A DNA stretch of 64,000 bases from Dechloromonas sp. TW-R-39-2 (GTDB lineage: Bacteria > Pseudomonadota > Gammaproteobacteria > Burkholderiales > Rhodocyclaceae): assembly GCF_016864195.1 (NCBI RefSeq), contig NZ_CP045202.1:124001-188000 (forward strand), in the 5' to 3' direction. The notes under the pieces are model-generated. The model was given only the letters and a program-made list of their open reading frames with translations. It was not told the origin of the DNA and ran no database searches. The position numbers and the translations under genes were made by a program. Below are positions 52,136 to 61,367 of the stretch, piece after piece. Position 1 is the first letter of the stretch. Every line of letters starts with the position of its first letter.

Positions 52136-53932
52136 TCAGCGGACCTTGACCGTCGTCATTTCCTGTCCATCCGGGCTCATCACGTGCGTCGAGCAGGCCA
52201 GGCAGGGATCGAAGGAATGCAGCGTACGCAGGATTTCCAGCGGCTCGTCGGCCTTGGCAACCGGCGTGTTCATCAGCGCTGCCTCGAAGGCACCGATCTG
52301 GCCCTTGTGGTCGCGCGGACCGCCGTTCCAGGTGGTCGGCACAACACACTGGTAGTTGTCGATCTTGGTGTCCTTGATGCGGATCCAGTGACCCAGCGCA
52401 CCGCGCGGGGCTTCGGTGAAACCTGCGCCCATGGCTTCCTTCGGCCAGGTGCTCGGTTCCCACTTCTCGATATTCGCCGTGTTCAGATCGCCGGCCTTGA
52501 GATTGGCCATCAGCTTGTCGAATTGCTGGCTCTGCAGCTTGACGCAGTACGCCGTTTCCAGACCGCGTGCCGCCGTACGACCCAGTGTCGAGAACAGTGC
52601 GGTGACCGGGATGTCGAGTTTTTTCAGGGCGCCTTCGACCAGGCCGTGGATTTCCGGATACTGCTTCGGTTGCAGATAGCCGAGCACCATGCGCGGCAGG
52701 CAGCCGACTTCCATGGCATGACCACGCCAGCGCGGCGCCTTGATCCACGAATACTTGCCGCCTTCGTCGAGCTCCTTGATGTTGGTCTTGGTGCCCTTGG
52801 TGTTCGGGCCGAGCACGAAGCTCGGTTCGGTGACACCATCGAACGGGTGCAGGCCCTTGGTTTCGTCCGGGTATTTGTACCAGGAGTGGGCGACGAATTC
52901 CTGCACCTGCTCCGGGTCTTTCAGGTCGACCGGGTGAATCTCGTCGAGCTTGCCGTTGATGATCGCGCCGCGCGGCAACAGCAGGTTACCGGATGAATAG
53001 TCATTGGCGATCTGCGGAATATCACCGTAGGACAGCATGTTCTTGGACGACAGGCCGCCGCCGTAGCCCCAGCCCTTGTAGAAGGAACCGATGGCCAGCA
53101 GATCCGGCACATAGACCTGTTCAACGAACTCGGTACAGCGGTCGATGATGCTCTTGACCAGGTTCAGGCGCTCCATGTTGATCGCCCCGACGGCACCGAC
53201 GCCTTCGAGGTTGATCGCGCAGGGTACGCCGCCGACCAGCCAGTTCGGATGCGGGTTCTTGCCGCCGAAAATGGTGTGCACCTTGACGATTTCCTTCTGG
53301 AAATCGAGCGCTTCGAGGTAATGCGCCACGGCCATCAGATTGGCTTCCGGCGGCAACTTGTAGGCCGGATTGCCCCAATAACCGTTCATGAACGGGCCGA
53401 GCTGGCCGGATTCGACGAATTTCTTCAGGCGGTTCTGGATGTCGCGAAAATAGCCCGGTGACGACAGCGGCCAGCTGGAAATGCTCTGGGCCAGCGCCGA
53501 AGTTGCCTTCGGATCAGCTTTCAATGCCGAGACGACATCGACCCAGTCGAGCGCATGCAGATGGTAGAAATGCACCAGATGGTCATGAATATAAAGATTC
53601 AGCTGCATCAGGTTACGGATGGTGTTGGCGTTTTCCGGAATCTTGATCGACAACGCATCTTCCACCGCACGCACCGAGGTCAGCGCGTGGGTACCGGTGC
53701 ACACGCCGCAGATGCGCTCGGTGAACGCCCAGGCATCGCGCGGATCGCGGCCCTTGAGGATGACTTCCAGACCGCGCCACATGGTACCGGTCGAGACGGC
53801 GTTACGAATCACGTTGTCGCTGTCGAGATTGACCTCGACACGCATGTGACCTTCGATGCGGCAGACCGGATCGACAACGACGCGTTTGCCGGAGTTATCG
53901 ACCTTGAAGCCTTGGGTTTCGTAGGCGCTCAT
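52136..53932 (-). CDS. hupL: Uptake [NiFe]-hydrogenase large subunit HupL
   Basis: 598 residues from [20 protein letters not shown] at 53932. N-terminal Ni ligands: [20 protein letters not shown]-terminal ligands: [11 protein letters not shown], followed by a 15-residue extension ([15 protein letters not shown]) to be cleaved by Hup[14 protein letters not shown] and [20 protein letters not shown] complete the group 1 signature. It holds the H2-oxidising centre in the periplasm and is exported piggy-back on HupS. Only one base separates it from the hupS stop. Confidence 0.97.
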   Translation of the reverse strand: MSAYETQGFKVDNSGKRVVVDPVCRIEGHMRVEVNLDSDNVIRNAVSTGTMWRGLEVILKGRDPRDAWAFTERICGVCTGTHALTSVRAVEDALSIKIPENANTIRNLMQLNLYIHDHLVHFYHLHALDWVDVVSALKADPKATSALAQSISSWPLSSPGYFRDIQNRLKKFVESGQLGPFMNGYWGNPAYKLPPEANLMAVAHYLEALDFQKEIVKVHTIFGGKNPHPNWLVGGVPCAINLEGVGAVGAINMERLNLVKSIIDRCTEFVEQVYVPDLLAIGSFYKGWGYGGGLSSKNMLSYGDIPQIANDYSSGNLLLPRGAIINGKLDEIHPVDLKDPEQVQEFVAHSWYKYPDETKGLHPFDGVTEPSFVLGPNTKGTKTNIKELDEGGKYSWIKAPRWRGHAMEVGCLPRMVLGYLQPKQYPEIHGLVEGALKKLDIPVTALFSTLGRTAARGLETAYCVKLQSQQFDKLMANLKAGDLNTANIEKWEPSTWPKEAMGAGFTEAPRGALGHWIRIKDTKIDNYQCVVPTTWNGGPRDHKGQIGAFEAALMNTPVAKADEPLEILRTLHSFDPCLACSTHVMSPDGQEMTTVKVR

Positions 53933-53933
53933 C

Positions 53934-55025
53934 TTATTTTTCTCCCTTTTGTTCTTCAGTCTCGCCCGCCTTCTGACGAGCACGAGCCAGCGCCGTCACG
54001 GCGGCGTGGGCAGCAATCGCCGCACCCACGGTGCCGGCAGCTGCCTTGCCAATCGAATCGGCATTGGCTTCAACCCCAAAAGCCTTGATGTCGGTAACGC
54101 GGTCGTAGAACGACCCCTTGTCCCAGAAACCATCTTCCGAACAACCGATACAGCCGTGGCCGGACTGCACCGGCCAGCTGACGCCGCCATTCCAGCGCAT
54201 CGACGAGCAGGCGTTGTAGGTGGTCGGACCCTTGCAACCCATTTTGTACAGGCAGTAGCCCTTGCGCGAACCTTCGTCATCCCAGGCTTCGGCGAACTGG
54301 CCGGCATCGAAGTGGCCGCGGCGATAACACTTATCGTGGATACGTTGACCGTAGAACATCTTCGGCCGGCCCTGGCGATCCAGCTCGGGAATGCGGTCGA
54401 AGGTCAGCATGTAGGTGACGACGCCGGTCATCACCTCGGCAATCGGCGGGCAGCCCGGCACGTTGATGATTGGCTTGCCGGTGATCACCTTGTGCACCGG
54501 CGTGGCGCGTGTCGGGTTCGGCTTGGCAGCCTGGACACAGCCGTAGGAAGCGCAAGCGCCCCAACTGATGATGGCCTTGGCATCGGCGCAGGTTTCGCGC
54601 AGCTTCTCGATGAAGGGGCGACCGCCCTGGATGCAGAACATGCCGTCTTCGTTCAAGGGCGGATTACCTTCGACGGCAACGATGTAATTACCCTTGTACT
54701 TCTTCTTGACCTCGTCGAGGATCGCCTCGGCCTGGTGGCCGGCGGCGGCCATCAGCGTGTCGTCGTAATCGAGCGACAGCATCGAGAGCACGACATCCTT
54801 GGTCAGCGGATGCGCCGAGCGGATGAAGGATTCGGAGCAGCAGGTGCATTCCAGGCCGTGCAGCCACAACACCGGCGTGCGCGGCTTGGTTTCCAGCGCA
54901 TGGGCGATGGTTGGCGCGGCGGCACTACCCAGCCCCAGCGAGGTGGCAGTCAGGCTGCAGAATTTGAGAAAACTGCGACGGGTAATCCCCTGGCGACGCA
55001 GCACTTCGTAGAATGTCTCGCTCAC
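53934..55025 (-). CDS. hupS: Uptake [NiFe]-hydrogenase small subunit HupS, oxygen-tolerant type
   Basis: 363 residues from a GTG at 55025. GGGGGAG lies six bases before that GTG, whereas the upstream ATG (55040) has no ribosome site and the family normally begins [20 protein letters not shown]. The Tat motif TRRSFLK is at 15-21, with cleavage after AHA (43). In mature numbering, LECTCCSES gives C17, C19 and C20, and ASYGCVQAA provides the sixth cysteine (C120-type); these six ligands define the [4Fe-3S] cluster of oxygen-tolerant group 1d enzymes. A C-terminal hydrophobic helix ([19 protein letters not shown]) anchors it to HupC. Confidence 0.96.
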   Translation of the reverse strand: MSETFYEVLRRQGITRRSFLKFCSLTATSLGLGSAAAPTIAHALETKPRTPVLWLHGLECTCCSESFIRSAHPLTKDVVLSMLSLDYDDTLMAAAGHQAEAILDEVKKKYKGNYIVAVEGNPPLNEDGMFCIQGGRPFIEKLRETCADAKAIISWGACASYGCVQAAKPNPTRATPVHKVITGKPIINVPGCPPIAEVMTGVVTYMLTFDRIPELDRQGRPKMFYGQRIHDKCYRRGHFDAGQFAEAWDDEGSRKGYCLYKMGCKGPTTYNACSSMRWNGGVSWPVQSGHGCIGCSEDGFWDKGSFYDRVTDIKAFGVEANADSIGKAAAGTVGAAIAAHAAVTALARARQKAGETEEQKGEK

Positions 55026-55069
55026 TTGTGACTCCCCCATTTTTGTGTAGCGTGAAGTGGACAACACGG

Positions 55070-55085
55070 TGCAAGGCCTGTGCCA
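55070..55085 (-). promoter_or_regulatory. Sigma-54 (-24/-12) promoter for the hup operon
   Basis: On the minus strand TGGCAC-AGGCC-TTGCA reproduces the RpoN consensus (TGGCACG-N4-TTGCW) with exact spacing between the GG and GC elements. Transcription would start near 55059, 34 bases before the hupS GTG. HoxA, encoded at 37276, carries the sigma-54 contact motif GAFTGA, so it is the likely activator. Confidence 0.88.
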
Positions 55086-55140
55086 GCTTCATCAGATGCA
55101 CAACTAAACGAAACAAATCAAGGCTCTTGTTGTCTTTGGA

Positions 55141-55154
55141 CTGACGGCCGGCAG
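55141..55154. promoter_or_regulatory. Candidate upstream activator (HoxA) site
   Basis: CTGACGGCCGGCAG is a 14-base palindrome with one mismatched pair, centred about 88 bases upstream of the predicted hupS start, the usual distance for an NtrC-type activator site. An IHF-like AATCAA-N5-TTG lies between it and the promoter (55116-55129), one base off the consensus spacing. No second copy was found, so this is suggestive only. Confidence 0.35.
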
Positions 55155-55304
55155 GATCTGGAGAGACAGCAAACGAACACAGAGCATCCACCTGTGAAAA
55201 GAAAGCTTCCATAGCGACTGTCGACACATTCTGATGACGTATTGACTTCAATCAGCGCCAAGGCATCATCCAGCCTTAAAATTGGCCGAGCCAAGGAAAA
55301 ACAG

Positions 55305-58300
55305 ATGCCCCGAATAGTCGACCTGATCACCCCGCACACAGCCCAGGTGGCCCTGCACGCCAGCCTTGGCGAGGCGGCTGCGCTGATGGTCGAGTTACGT
55401 ATTTCATCGGTCATCGTGGTCGATGCCGAAGGGGTACACGGCATCGTCACCGAAGGCGACATGATGCAGGCCATGCGCCAGCATCGCACGCTTGACCAGG
55501 CGGTGCAGGAAGTCATGACCGCGCCCGTACACACTGTTCCGGCTGAGATGGATTTTCGTCACGCATATCGCGAAGCGAGCCAGCTCGGCATCCGCCACCT
55601 GGTCGTCATCGACAAGGACGGAAAGCCGCTTGGCGTCGCGTCTGAAACCGATTTCCGCCATCACCTGGGGCCCGACTTCTTTCGCCATCTGAACGATGTC
55701 GACACATTGATGGAGCGGACCTTCCCGCGCCTGCCAGCCACCACCCGCCTCGACGACGCCATTTCCGCCATGGCCGCCGTCCGCGCCACCTGCGTGGTCG
55801 TGGTCGATGGACGCAAGCCGCTCGGCATCGTCACCGAGCGCGACGTCGTCCGGCTTTTTCTGGGTGCCAACTTCAATCCCGAACTGGGCAGCGTGATGAC
55901 CCAGCCGGTCGTCACGGTCGAAGAAACCTCTTCGCTGGCCGATGCCGCCGAACGCATGGTCGAACACAGAATTCGGCATCTGGTGGTCGTCGACCGCGGC
56001 GGCCAGGTATCCGGGCTGTTGTCCGAACACACCTTGATGCGCCCGCTCGAACTTGACCTGCTCGACGATGCCATGGCCGAACGCATGGCCTTGATGCGTT
56101 CGCGGGATGCTGCCGTCGAACAGTCGCTGCGCAATGAACGCTACCAGCGCGCCCTGCTCGACAACTTTCCCTTCCTGGTCTGGCTGAAAGACACGGAATC
56201 ACGCTTCCTGACCGCCAATCGCGCTTTGGCCGAGGCCCTCGAACTCGACTCGGTCAATGCACTGATCGGCAAGCGCGACACTGATTTTTCGCCTATAGAG
56301 CTGGCTGATCGCTACCGTGCCGACGATGCGGAAGTGATGCAAACCCGGCAGCAAAAAACCGTGCTCGAACCCGTCATCAAGCATGGTTTGCAGATCTGGC
56401 ACGAGACATTCAAGGCGCCGGTATTCGGCGACAACGGCACGCTGCTCGGCACGGTCGGCTTCGCCCAGGACATTTCTGCCCGCAAGCGCAGCGATGAAGC
56501 CATGCTGCTGCGCAATGCAACGCTCGCCGGCCTGATTCGCGGCGAACCGCTGATTGGCATTCTCGAATTGCTGATTCTTTCGATCGAAGCTGAGAACCCA
56601 GCCTGGATGTGCTCGATTCTGCTGGCCGAAAAAGATGGCCAGCATCTTTTTCACGGCGCCTCGCCTCGCCTGCCGGACGACTACATTGCCGCCACCGGAC
56701 GCATTCCCGTTGCCGAAGGCGTCGGCTCCTGCGGCACGGCAGCCTACCGGCGCCAACAAACCATCGTCAGCAACGTACACAACGATCCGCTGTGGCAACC
56801 CTGCCTTCACCTGGCACAACTCGGTGACTTCTCCGCCTGCTGGTCAGACCCGATCATCGGACCGCAAGGCGAATTGCTCGGCACTTTTGCCTGTTATCAG
56901 AAAAATCCCGCCACACCGAGCGAACAGGACCTGAATCAGCTCAACCAGGCCAGCCAGTTGGCGGCGCTGGTCCTGACCAATCAGCGCAACACCGACAATC
57001 TGCAGGAAAGCCTGGAAACTTTCCGGGGAATTTTCGACAGCATCAGTGAAGCCATTTTCATCCAGTCCGAAGATGGCTGCTTTCTTGACGCCAACCTCGG
57101 TGCCGAACGCCTCTCGGGCCACACCCGGGACTATCTGCACGGCAAGCACTACAGCGAATTCGGCGCCACCGGCCTGAATAATCCGGAGGTCATGAAAGCA
57201 CAAGTCAGCGAAGCTTTTTCCGGCCGGCCCCGGTTGCTCGAATTCTGGGGGCAGAACGCTGCCGGCAAAATATTTCCGGTCGAAGCCCACCTGCATGCCG
57301 GCACCTATTTCGGTCGTAAGGCACTGATCATCTCGATTCAGGACATCAGCGAGCGCAAAAACGCCAAATTGCGCCTCGATATCGAACATGATCTGGCCTT
57401 GGCCCTGGCTGCCGGCATGGCGCGAGAAGAAGTCCTGGCCACCATCCTGCATGCGGCCCTGCGTTTTCCTGAGCTCGATTCGGGCGGGATTTACTGGCGC
57501 CAGCCGGATGGCCGCTACCATCTTGTGGCTCACGAAGGGCTATCGCCCGAGTTCATTGCCCAGGTCGGCGAAATTGCTGGCGACTCACCGCAAGCCGGTA
57601 TCGTCCAGGATGGCAAACCGGTCTGCAACTGCACCCCCGCCTGCGAGCACTGCAACAACACCGAACTGATCAATAGCCCGCTAATGCAGGGCGAAGGACT
57701 GCGCTGCCTGGTCATCCTGCCCATCGCCGTTGCCGGCCAGCCGGTTGCCTGCCTGAATCTGGCCGGGCACCGGACACGACAAATCACCCATGCAACCTTG
57801 CTGGCCCTGGAAACCCTGGCCGGCAACTTCAGCCAGACGCTTTCCCGCCTGCAAGCCCAGGAAGAAGCCCAACGCCTCCAGCAGAATCTGAATGGCCTGT
57901 TCGACACCCTGGCCGACTATATTTTGATTTTCGACATGCAGGGCCGCATCCTGCACTACAACCGCTCGGTGGCAGAAAACCTGGGCTACGGCCCGGATGC
58001 CTTGCGTGGTCAACCGGTTACCGCGGTCCACCCGGCCGAAGCACATGAAATGGCCGGAAAAATGGTCGAGGACATGATCAGCGGCACGCGTTCGACCTGC
58101 ACCTTGCCGATTCTGCACGTCGACGGGCATGAAATCATCGTCGAAACCCGGATTACGCAGGGCTACTGGAATAGCCAGCCGGCGTTGTTCGGCATTTCCC
58201 AGAACATCAGCGAGCGTCTGGCGGCAGAAGAGCGTCAGAAACTGGCCGCCAGTGTTTTCGACAACGCCCACGAAGGCATCATGATCACCGATGCTCATGG

Positions 58301-60311
58301 GCAGATCATCGAAGTTAATGCGACTTTCAGCGAGCTGACCGGCTATGCGCGTGACGAAGCAATCGGCCAGACAGCCGATCTGCTCAAATCCGGCCACCAC
58401 GATCCGGTGTTTTATCAGGAAATGTGGCAGACCATTCGCCAGGAAGGCTTCTGGCGCGGCGAGGTCTGGAATCGCAAGAAAACCGGTGAGATTTTCGTCG
58501 AACAATTGACCATTTCGACCGTTCGCAACCGAAATGGCGAAATATCGCAATTTGTCGGCATTTTCTCCGACATCACGCTGATCAAGGAGCATCAGCGCCG
58601 TCTCGAACACCAAGCCCACTTCGATGCCCTGACCCAGCTCCCCAACCGGATGCTGCTCGGCGACCGCATGCAACTGGCGATGGCCCAGACCGAGCGCAGC
58701 GGCAAGACGCTGGCCGTCTGCTATCTCGACCTCGACAATTTCAAACCGGTCAACGACGCCTACGGCCACGCCACCGGCGACCGTCTGCTGATCGAGGTGG
58801 CGCAACGCCTGAAAATCTGCGTCCGGGCCGGTGATACGGTGTCCCGACTGGGTGGCGACGAATTTGTCCTGCTCCTGGCTGGCCTCGAAGACGTGCATGA
58901 ATGCGACCACGCAATCGCCCGGATCATTGCCGCACTGACCCAGCCGTTCATCATCAGCAATCATGCCGTGACGATATCGGCCAGTATCGGCGTCACGCTC
59001 TACCCGGAAGATGGCGCCGATTCGGACACGCTGCTGCGCCACGCCGACCAGGCGATGTACGCCGCCAAGCAGGCCGGCCGCAATCGCTACCACTTGTTCG
59101 ACCCGGAAAACGACCGGCGTGCCCGCGTGCGGCGTGACGAAATCGCTGCCATTTGCCAGGGCATGGTCAATAACGAATTCGTGCTGCACTACCAGCCCAA
59201 GGTAAACATGCGCGAAGGGCGTGTCGTCGGCGTCGAGGCCCTGATTCGCTGGCAGCATCCCGAACGCGGCCTGCTCGCACCCGGCCAGTTCCTCCCCGCC
59301 ATCGAAGGCAGCGAACTGGCCATCGAGCTCGGCGACTGGGTGATCCAGGAAGCCTTGCGCCAGCTTGAGCGCTGGCGCAAGCAATCGCTCGACATCAAAG
59401 TCAGCGTCAACATTGCCGGCAACCATTTGCAAAGCCCGAGCTTTGCCCGCCGCCTGAGCGAATTGCTCGCCGCACACCCCAACATTCAGCCGCATCGGCT
59501 GGAACTTGAAGTCCTCGAAACGGCTGCGCTTGAAGACATCGGGCATGCCGCCGAGCTGTTCGCCACCTGCCGACGCCTCGGCGTCAGTTTCTCGCTGGAC
59601 GACTTTGGCACCGGCTATTCATCACTGACCTACTTCCGGCGCCTGCCGGCCGATGTTCTCAAGATCGACCAGTCCTTCGTCCGCGACATGCTGGATGACC
59701 CCGACGACCTGGCCATCGTCGAAGGCGTCATCGGACTGACCAAGGCCTTTCAGCGCGAAGTGATCGCCGAAGGGGTGGAAACGGTAGAACATGGTTTGGT
59801 TCTGCTGCTGCTCGGTTGCGATCTGGCGCAAGGTTTCGGCATCGCCCGCCCGATGCCCGCCGAGCAACTCCCCGACTGGGTGCGTCACTTCCAGCCGGAT
59901 GCCCTGTGGAGTTCCGCCACGGCGTTTCGCTGGTCGCGCGACGACTTGCCGCTGCTGATCGCCGAAGTCGACCACAAGCGCTGGAAGCGCTCGCTCTACA
60001 CTTACCTCAGCACACCGAACGATGCCGCCAGGATGCCCCCAAAAGATACGCATCAGTGTCGTTTGGGGCGCTGGTTCTACAGCGAGGAAAGCAAACGCTA
60101 TGCTGCGGTCGACTGCTTTTCTTCGATCGAAAACATTCATACGCGAATCCATCAACTCGGCCAGGAATTAATTGCGCTGCATGACGCAGGATCGAGCGAA
60201 GGTAGCGAAAAACTCCTGCTAGAGCTCGAAGCAGCCAGCGCGCGATTTGTCGAACATATCGAACAAATCCAGGCCGAGGTACTGATCGCCGATCAGACCA
60301 GTAGACGATAG
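55305..60311 (+). CDS. Giant CBS-PAS-GAF-GGDEF-EAL-CZB sensor for cyclic di-GMP turnover
   Basis: 1668 residues from the ATG at 55305 (AAGGA 8 bases upstream). Order of domains by my reading: four CBS motifs (1-265), PAS (276-395), GAF (400-565), PAS (568-688), GAF (690-850, with the Cys cluster CNCTPACEHC), two PAS (855-1095), GGDEF (1100-1262, intact RLGGDEFVLL near 1182), EAL (1275-1525, intact VEALIRWQHP and DDFGTGYSSLTYF), and a C-terminal CZB zinc-binding domain (about 1550-1660, DHKRWKRSLY, HQCRLGRWFY, NIHTRIHQLG). No membrane helix is visible. Both synthase and phosphodiesterase motifs look functional. It diverges from hupS. Confidence 0.9.
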   Translation: MPRIVDLITPHTAQVALHASLGEAAALMVELRISSVIVVDAEGVHGIVTEGDMMQAMRQHRTLDQAVQEVMTAPVHTVPAEMDFRHAYREASQLGIRHLVVIDKDGKPLGVASETDFRHHLGPDFFRHLNDVDTLMERTFPRLPATTRLDDAISAMAAVRATCVVVVDGRKPLGIVTERDVVRLFLGANFNPELGSVMTQPVVTVEETSSLADAAERMVEHRIRHLVVVDRGGQVSGLLSEHTLMRPLELDLLDDAMAERMALMRSRDAAVEQSLRNERYQRALLDNFPFLVWLKDTESRFLTANRALAEALELDSVNALIGKRDTDFSPIELADRYRADDAEVMQTRQQKTVLEPVIKHGLQIWHETFKAPVFGDNGTLLGTVGFAQDISARKRSDEAMLLRNATLAGLIRGEPLIGILELLILSIEAENPAWMCSILLAEKDGQHLFHGASPRLPDDYIAATGRIPVAEGVGSCGTAAYRRQQTIVSNVHNDPLWQPCLHLAQLGDFSACWSDPIIGPQGELLGTFACYQKNPATPSEQDLNQLNQASQLAALVLTNQRNTDNLQESLETFRGIFDSISEAIFIQSEDGCFLDANLGAERLSGHTRDYLHGKHYSEFGATGLNNPEVMKAQVSEAFSGRPRLLEFWGQNAAGKIFPVEAHLHAGTYFGRKALIISIQDISERKNAKLRLDIEHDLALALAAGMAREEVLATILHAALRFPELDSGGIYWRQPDGRYHLVAHEGLSPEFIAQVGEIAGDSPQAGIVQDGKPVCNCTPACEHCNNTELINSPLMQGEGLRCLVILPIAVAGQPVACLNLAGHRTRQITHATLLALETLAGNFSQTLSRLQAQEEAQRLQQNLNGLFDTLADYILIFDMQGRILHYNRSVAENLGYGPDALRGQPVTAVHPAEAHEMAGKMVEDMISGTRSTCTLPILHVDGHEIIVETRITQGYWNSQPALFGISQNISERLAAEERQKLAASVFDNAHEGIMITDAHGQIIEVNATFSELTGYARDEAIGQTADLLKSGHHDPVFYQEMWQTIRQEGFWRGEVWNRKKTGEIFVEQLTISTVRNRNGEISQFVGIFSDITLIKEHQRRLEHQAHFDALTQLPNRMLLGDRMQLAMAQTERSGKTLAVCYLDLDNFKPVNDAYGHATGDRLLIEVAQRLKICVRAGDTVSRLGGDEFVLLLAGLEDVHECDHAIARIIAALTQPFIISNHAVTISASIGVTLYPEDGADSDTLLRHADQAMYAAKQAGRNRYHLFDPENDRRARVRRDEIAAICQGMVNNEFVLHYQPKVNMREGRVVGVEALIRWQHPERGLLAPGQFLPAIEGSELAIELGDWVIQEALRQLERWRKQSLDIKVSVNIAGNHLQSPSFARRLSELLAAHPNIQPHRLELEVLETAALEDIGHAAELFATCRRLGVSFSLDDFGTGYSSLTYFRRLPADVLKIDQSFVRDMLDDPDDLAIVEGVIGLTKAFQREVIAEGVETVEHGLVLLLLGCDLAQGFGIARPMPAEQLPDWVRHFQPDALWSSATAFRWSRDDLPLLIAEVDHKRWKRSLYTYLSTPNDAARMPPKDTHQCRLGRWFYSEESKRYAAVDCFSSIENIHTRIHQLGQELIALHDAGSSEGSEKLLLELEAASARFVEHIEQIQAEVLIADQTSRR
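60102..60113 (+). repeat. 12-mer repeat GCTGCGGTCGAC, copy 10
   Basis: Exact copy preceded by T, plus orientation, in the CZB-domain region of the GGDEF-EAL gene; read as A-A-V-D. Confidence 0.9.
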
Positions 60312-61198
60312 GCTGGGGTATTCAGTGCGGCCACGGCCGAAAGCAAAGCATCAATCGCCTTCGGCCGGACAAATCCGACCCGCCAGGCCAATGCGATGCG
60401 ACGCGATGGCGCCGGTTCCTTGAATGGAATGACTGAAATCATGTCATTACTGTAGGGATTAAGCAGTGCACCATCGGGCAGCACCGACACCCCCAGCCCG
60501 GAAGCCACCATGCAGCGGATAGTGCCGATGGAATGGCCGAGCCGGATATCGGTTTCCGGACTGCTCACCTGCGGACAACTGTCGAGCACTTGATCGCGGA
60601 AACAATTGCCTGCCTTGAGCAATAAAACCTCGTCTCCCGCCACCTCCTCCGGACTGATGCACTGCTTGCTTTCCCAGGCATGACCACGAGGCACAATGAC
60701 CTTGAACGCTTCATCGTAAATCGGCCGGGTCAATATCCCTGAAACATCGAACGGCAAGGCGATGATCACGACATCCAGCTCGTTGTCACGCAACATCTCG
60801 GCCAGCGTCGCAGTCATGTTTTCCTCGATCGCCAGCGGCATATCCGGTGCCACTGTTTTGAGCGAATGAATCAATTGCGGCAACAGGTAAGGACCAATCG
60901 TATGAATCACGCCCAGGCGCAAGGCACCTTCCAGTTGATTGCGTCCATGCGTTGCAATCTGGCGCACCTTTTCTGCCTCGGCGAGGGCTCTCTGGGCTTG
61001 CTCGATCACTTTCAGGCCAACCACACTCGGGCTGACGAATCCCTTGCCACGCTCAAAGAGCTGAACGCCCAATTCATCCTCGAGGCGGGCGATGGCCACA
61101 CTGAGTGTGGGCTGGCTCACCGAACAACGTTCGGCTGCCCGGCTGAAATTGCTCTCCTGTGCCAGCGCGACGATGTATCGCAACTCGGTCAGTGTCAT
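60293..61198 (-). CDS. oxyR: LysR-family peroxide sensor OxyR
   Basis: 301 residues. The N-terminal winged HTH is LTELRYIVALAQESNFSRAA with SVSQPTLSVAIARLEDELGV. The redox-active cysteines are in LKAGNCFRDQVLDSCP, nine residues apart as C199/C208 in E. coli OxyR. Peroxide oxidation forms the disulfide and switches on antioxidant genes. It is divergent from the cytochrome c peroxidase, with an OxyR-like site in the 169-base gap. Its 3' end overlaps the end of the GGDEF-EAL gene by 19 bases. Confidence 0.95.
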   Translation of the reverse strand: MTLTELRYIVALAQESNFSRAAERCSVSQPTLSVAIARLEDELGVQLFERGKGFVSPSVVGLKVIEQAQRALAEAEKVRQIATHGRNQLEGALRLGVIHTIGPYLLPQLIHSLKTVAPDMPLAIEENMTATLAEMLRDNELDVVIIALPFDVSGILTRPIYDEAFKVIVPRGHAWESKQCISPEEVAGDEVLLLKAGNCFRDQVLDSCPQVSSPETDIRLGHSIGTIRCMVASGLGVSVLPDGALLNPYSNDMISVIPFKEPAPSRRIALAWRVGFVRPKAIDALLSAVAALNTPAYRLLV

Positions 61199-61246
61199 TA
61201 ACTGCTCTCCAAAAATATTCGCCGGGAGCTAAAACCCCTTCTTACT

Positions 61247-61270
61247 ATAGGGAATACCTATAGGCACTAT
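61247..61270. promoter_or_regulatory. oxyR: OxyR-type operator between oxyR and ccp
   Basis: ATAG-N7-CTAT (61247-61261) fits the OxyR half-site pair exactly and is followed at once by ATAG-GCA-CTAT (61260-61270), giving overlapping ATAG/CTAT elements. It lies about 50 bases upstream of the oxyR start and about 100 upstream of the peroxidase start, so OxyR could control both directions. Confidence 0.7.
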
Positions 61271-61291
61271 AACAAAAATCCATAAAAATCA

Positions 61292-61305
61292 TTGACTTGG
61301 ATCAA
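61292..61305. promoter_or_regulatory. FNR/ANR-type site upstream of cytochrome c peroxidase
   Basis: TTGAC-TTGG-ATCAA matches the FNR consensus TTGAT-N4-ATCAA with one change. If class II (-41.5), transcription starts near 61340, and GAGAAT (61327-61332) is at the -10 position. Diheme cytochrome c peroxidases are commonly FNR-controlled in proteobacteria. Confidence 0.7.
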
Positions 61306-61367
61306 TATTAACACAGGCACAAAGGTGAGAATGCGCGGACCGGTTTATTTCACTCAGGGAGAAAAAC

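Noticed and set aside
55116..55129. IHF binding site in the hupS upstream region
   Set aside because: AATCAA and TTG are present but with five instead of four bases between them; mentioned only as support, not as a feature.
57681..59546. A 621-codon minus-strand open frame within the GGDEF-EAL gene
   Set aside because: Antisense shadow; the plus strand has intact PAS and GGDEF motifs here and the minus-strand product matches no family I recognise.
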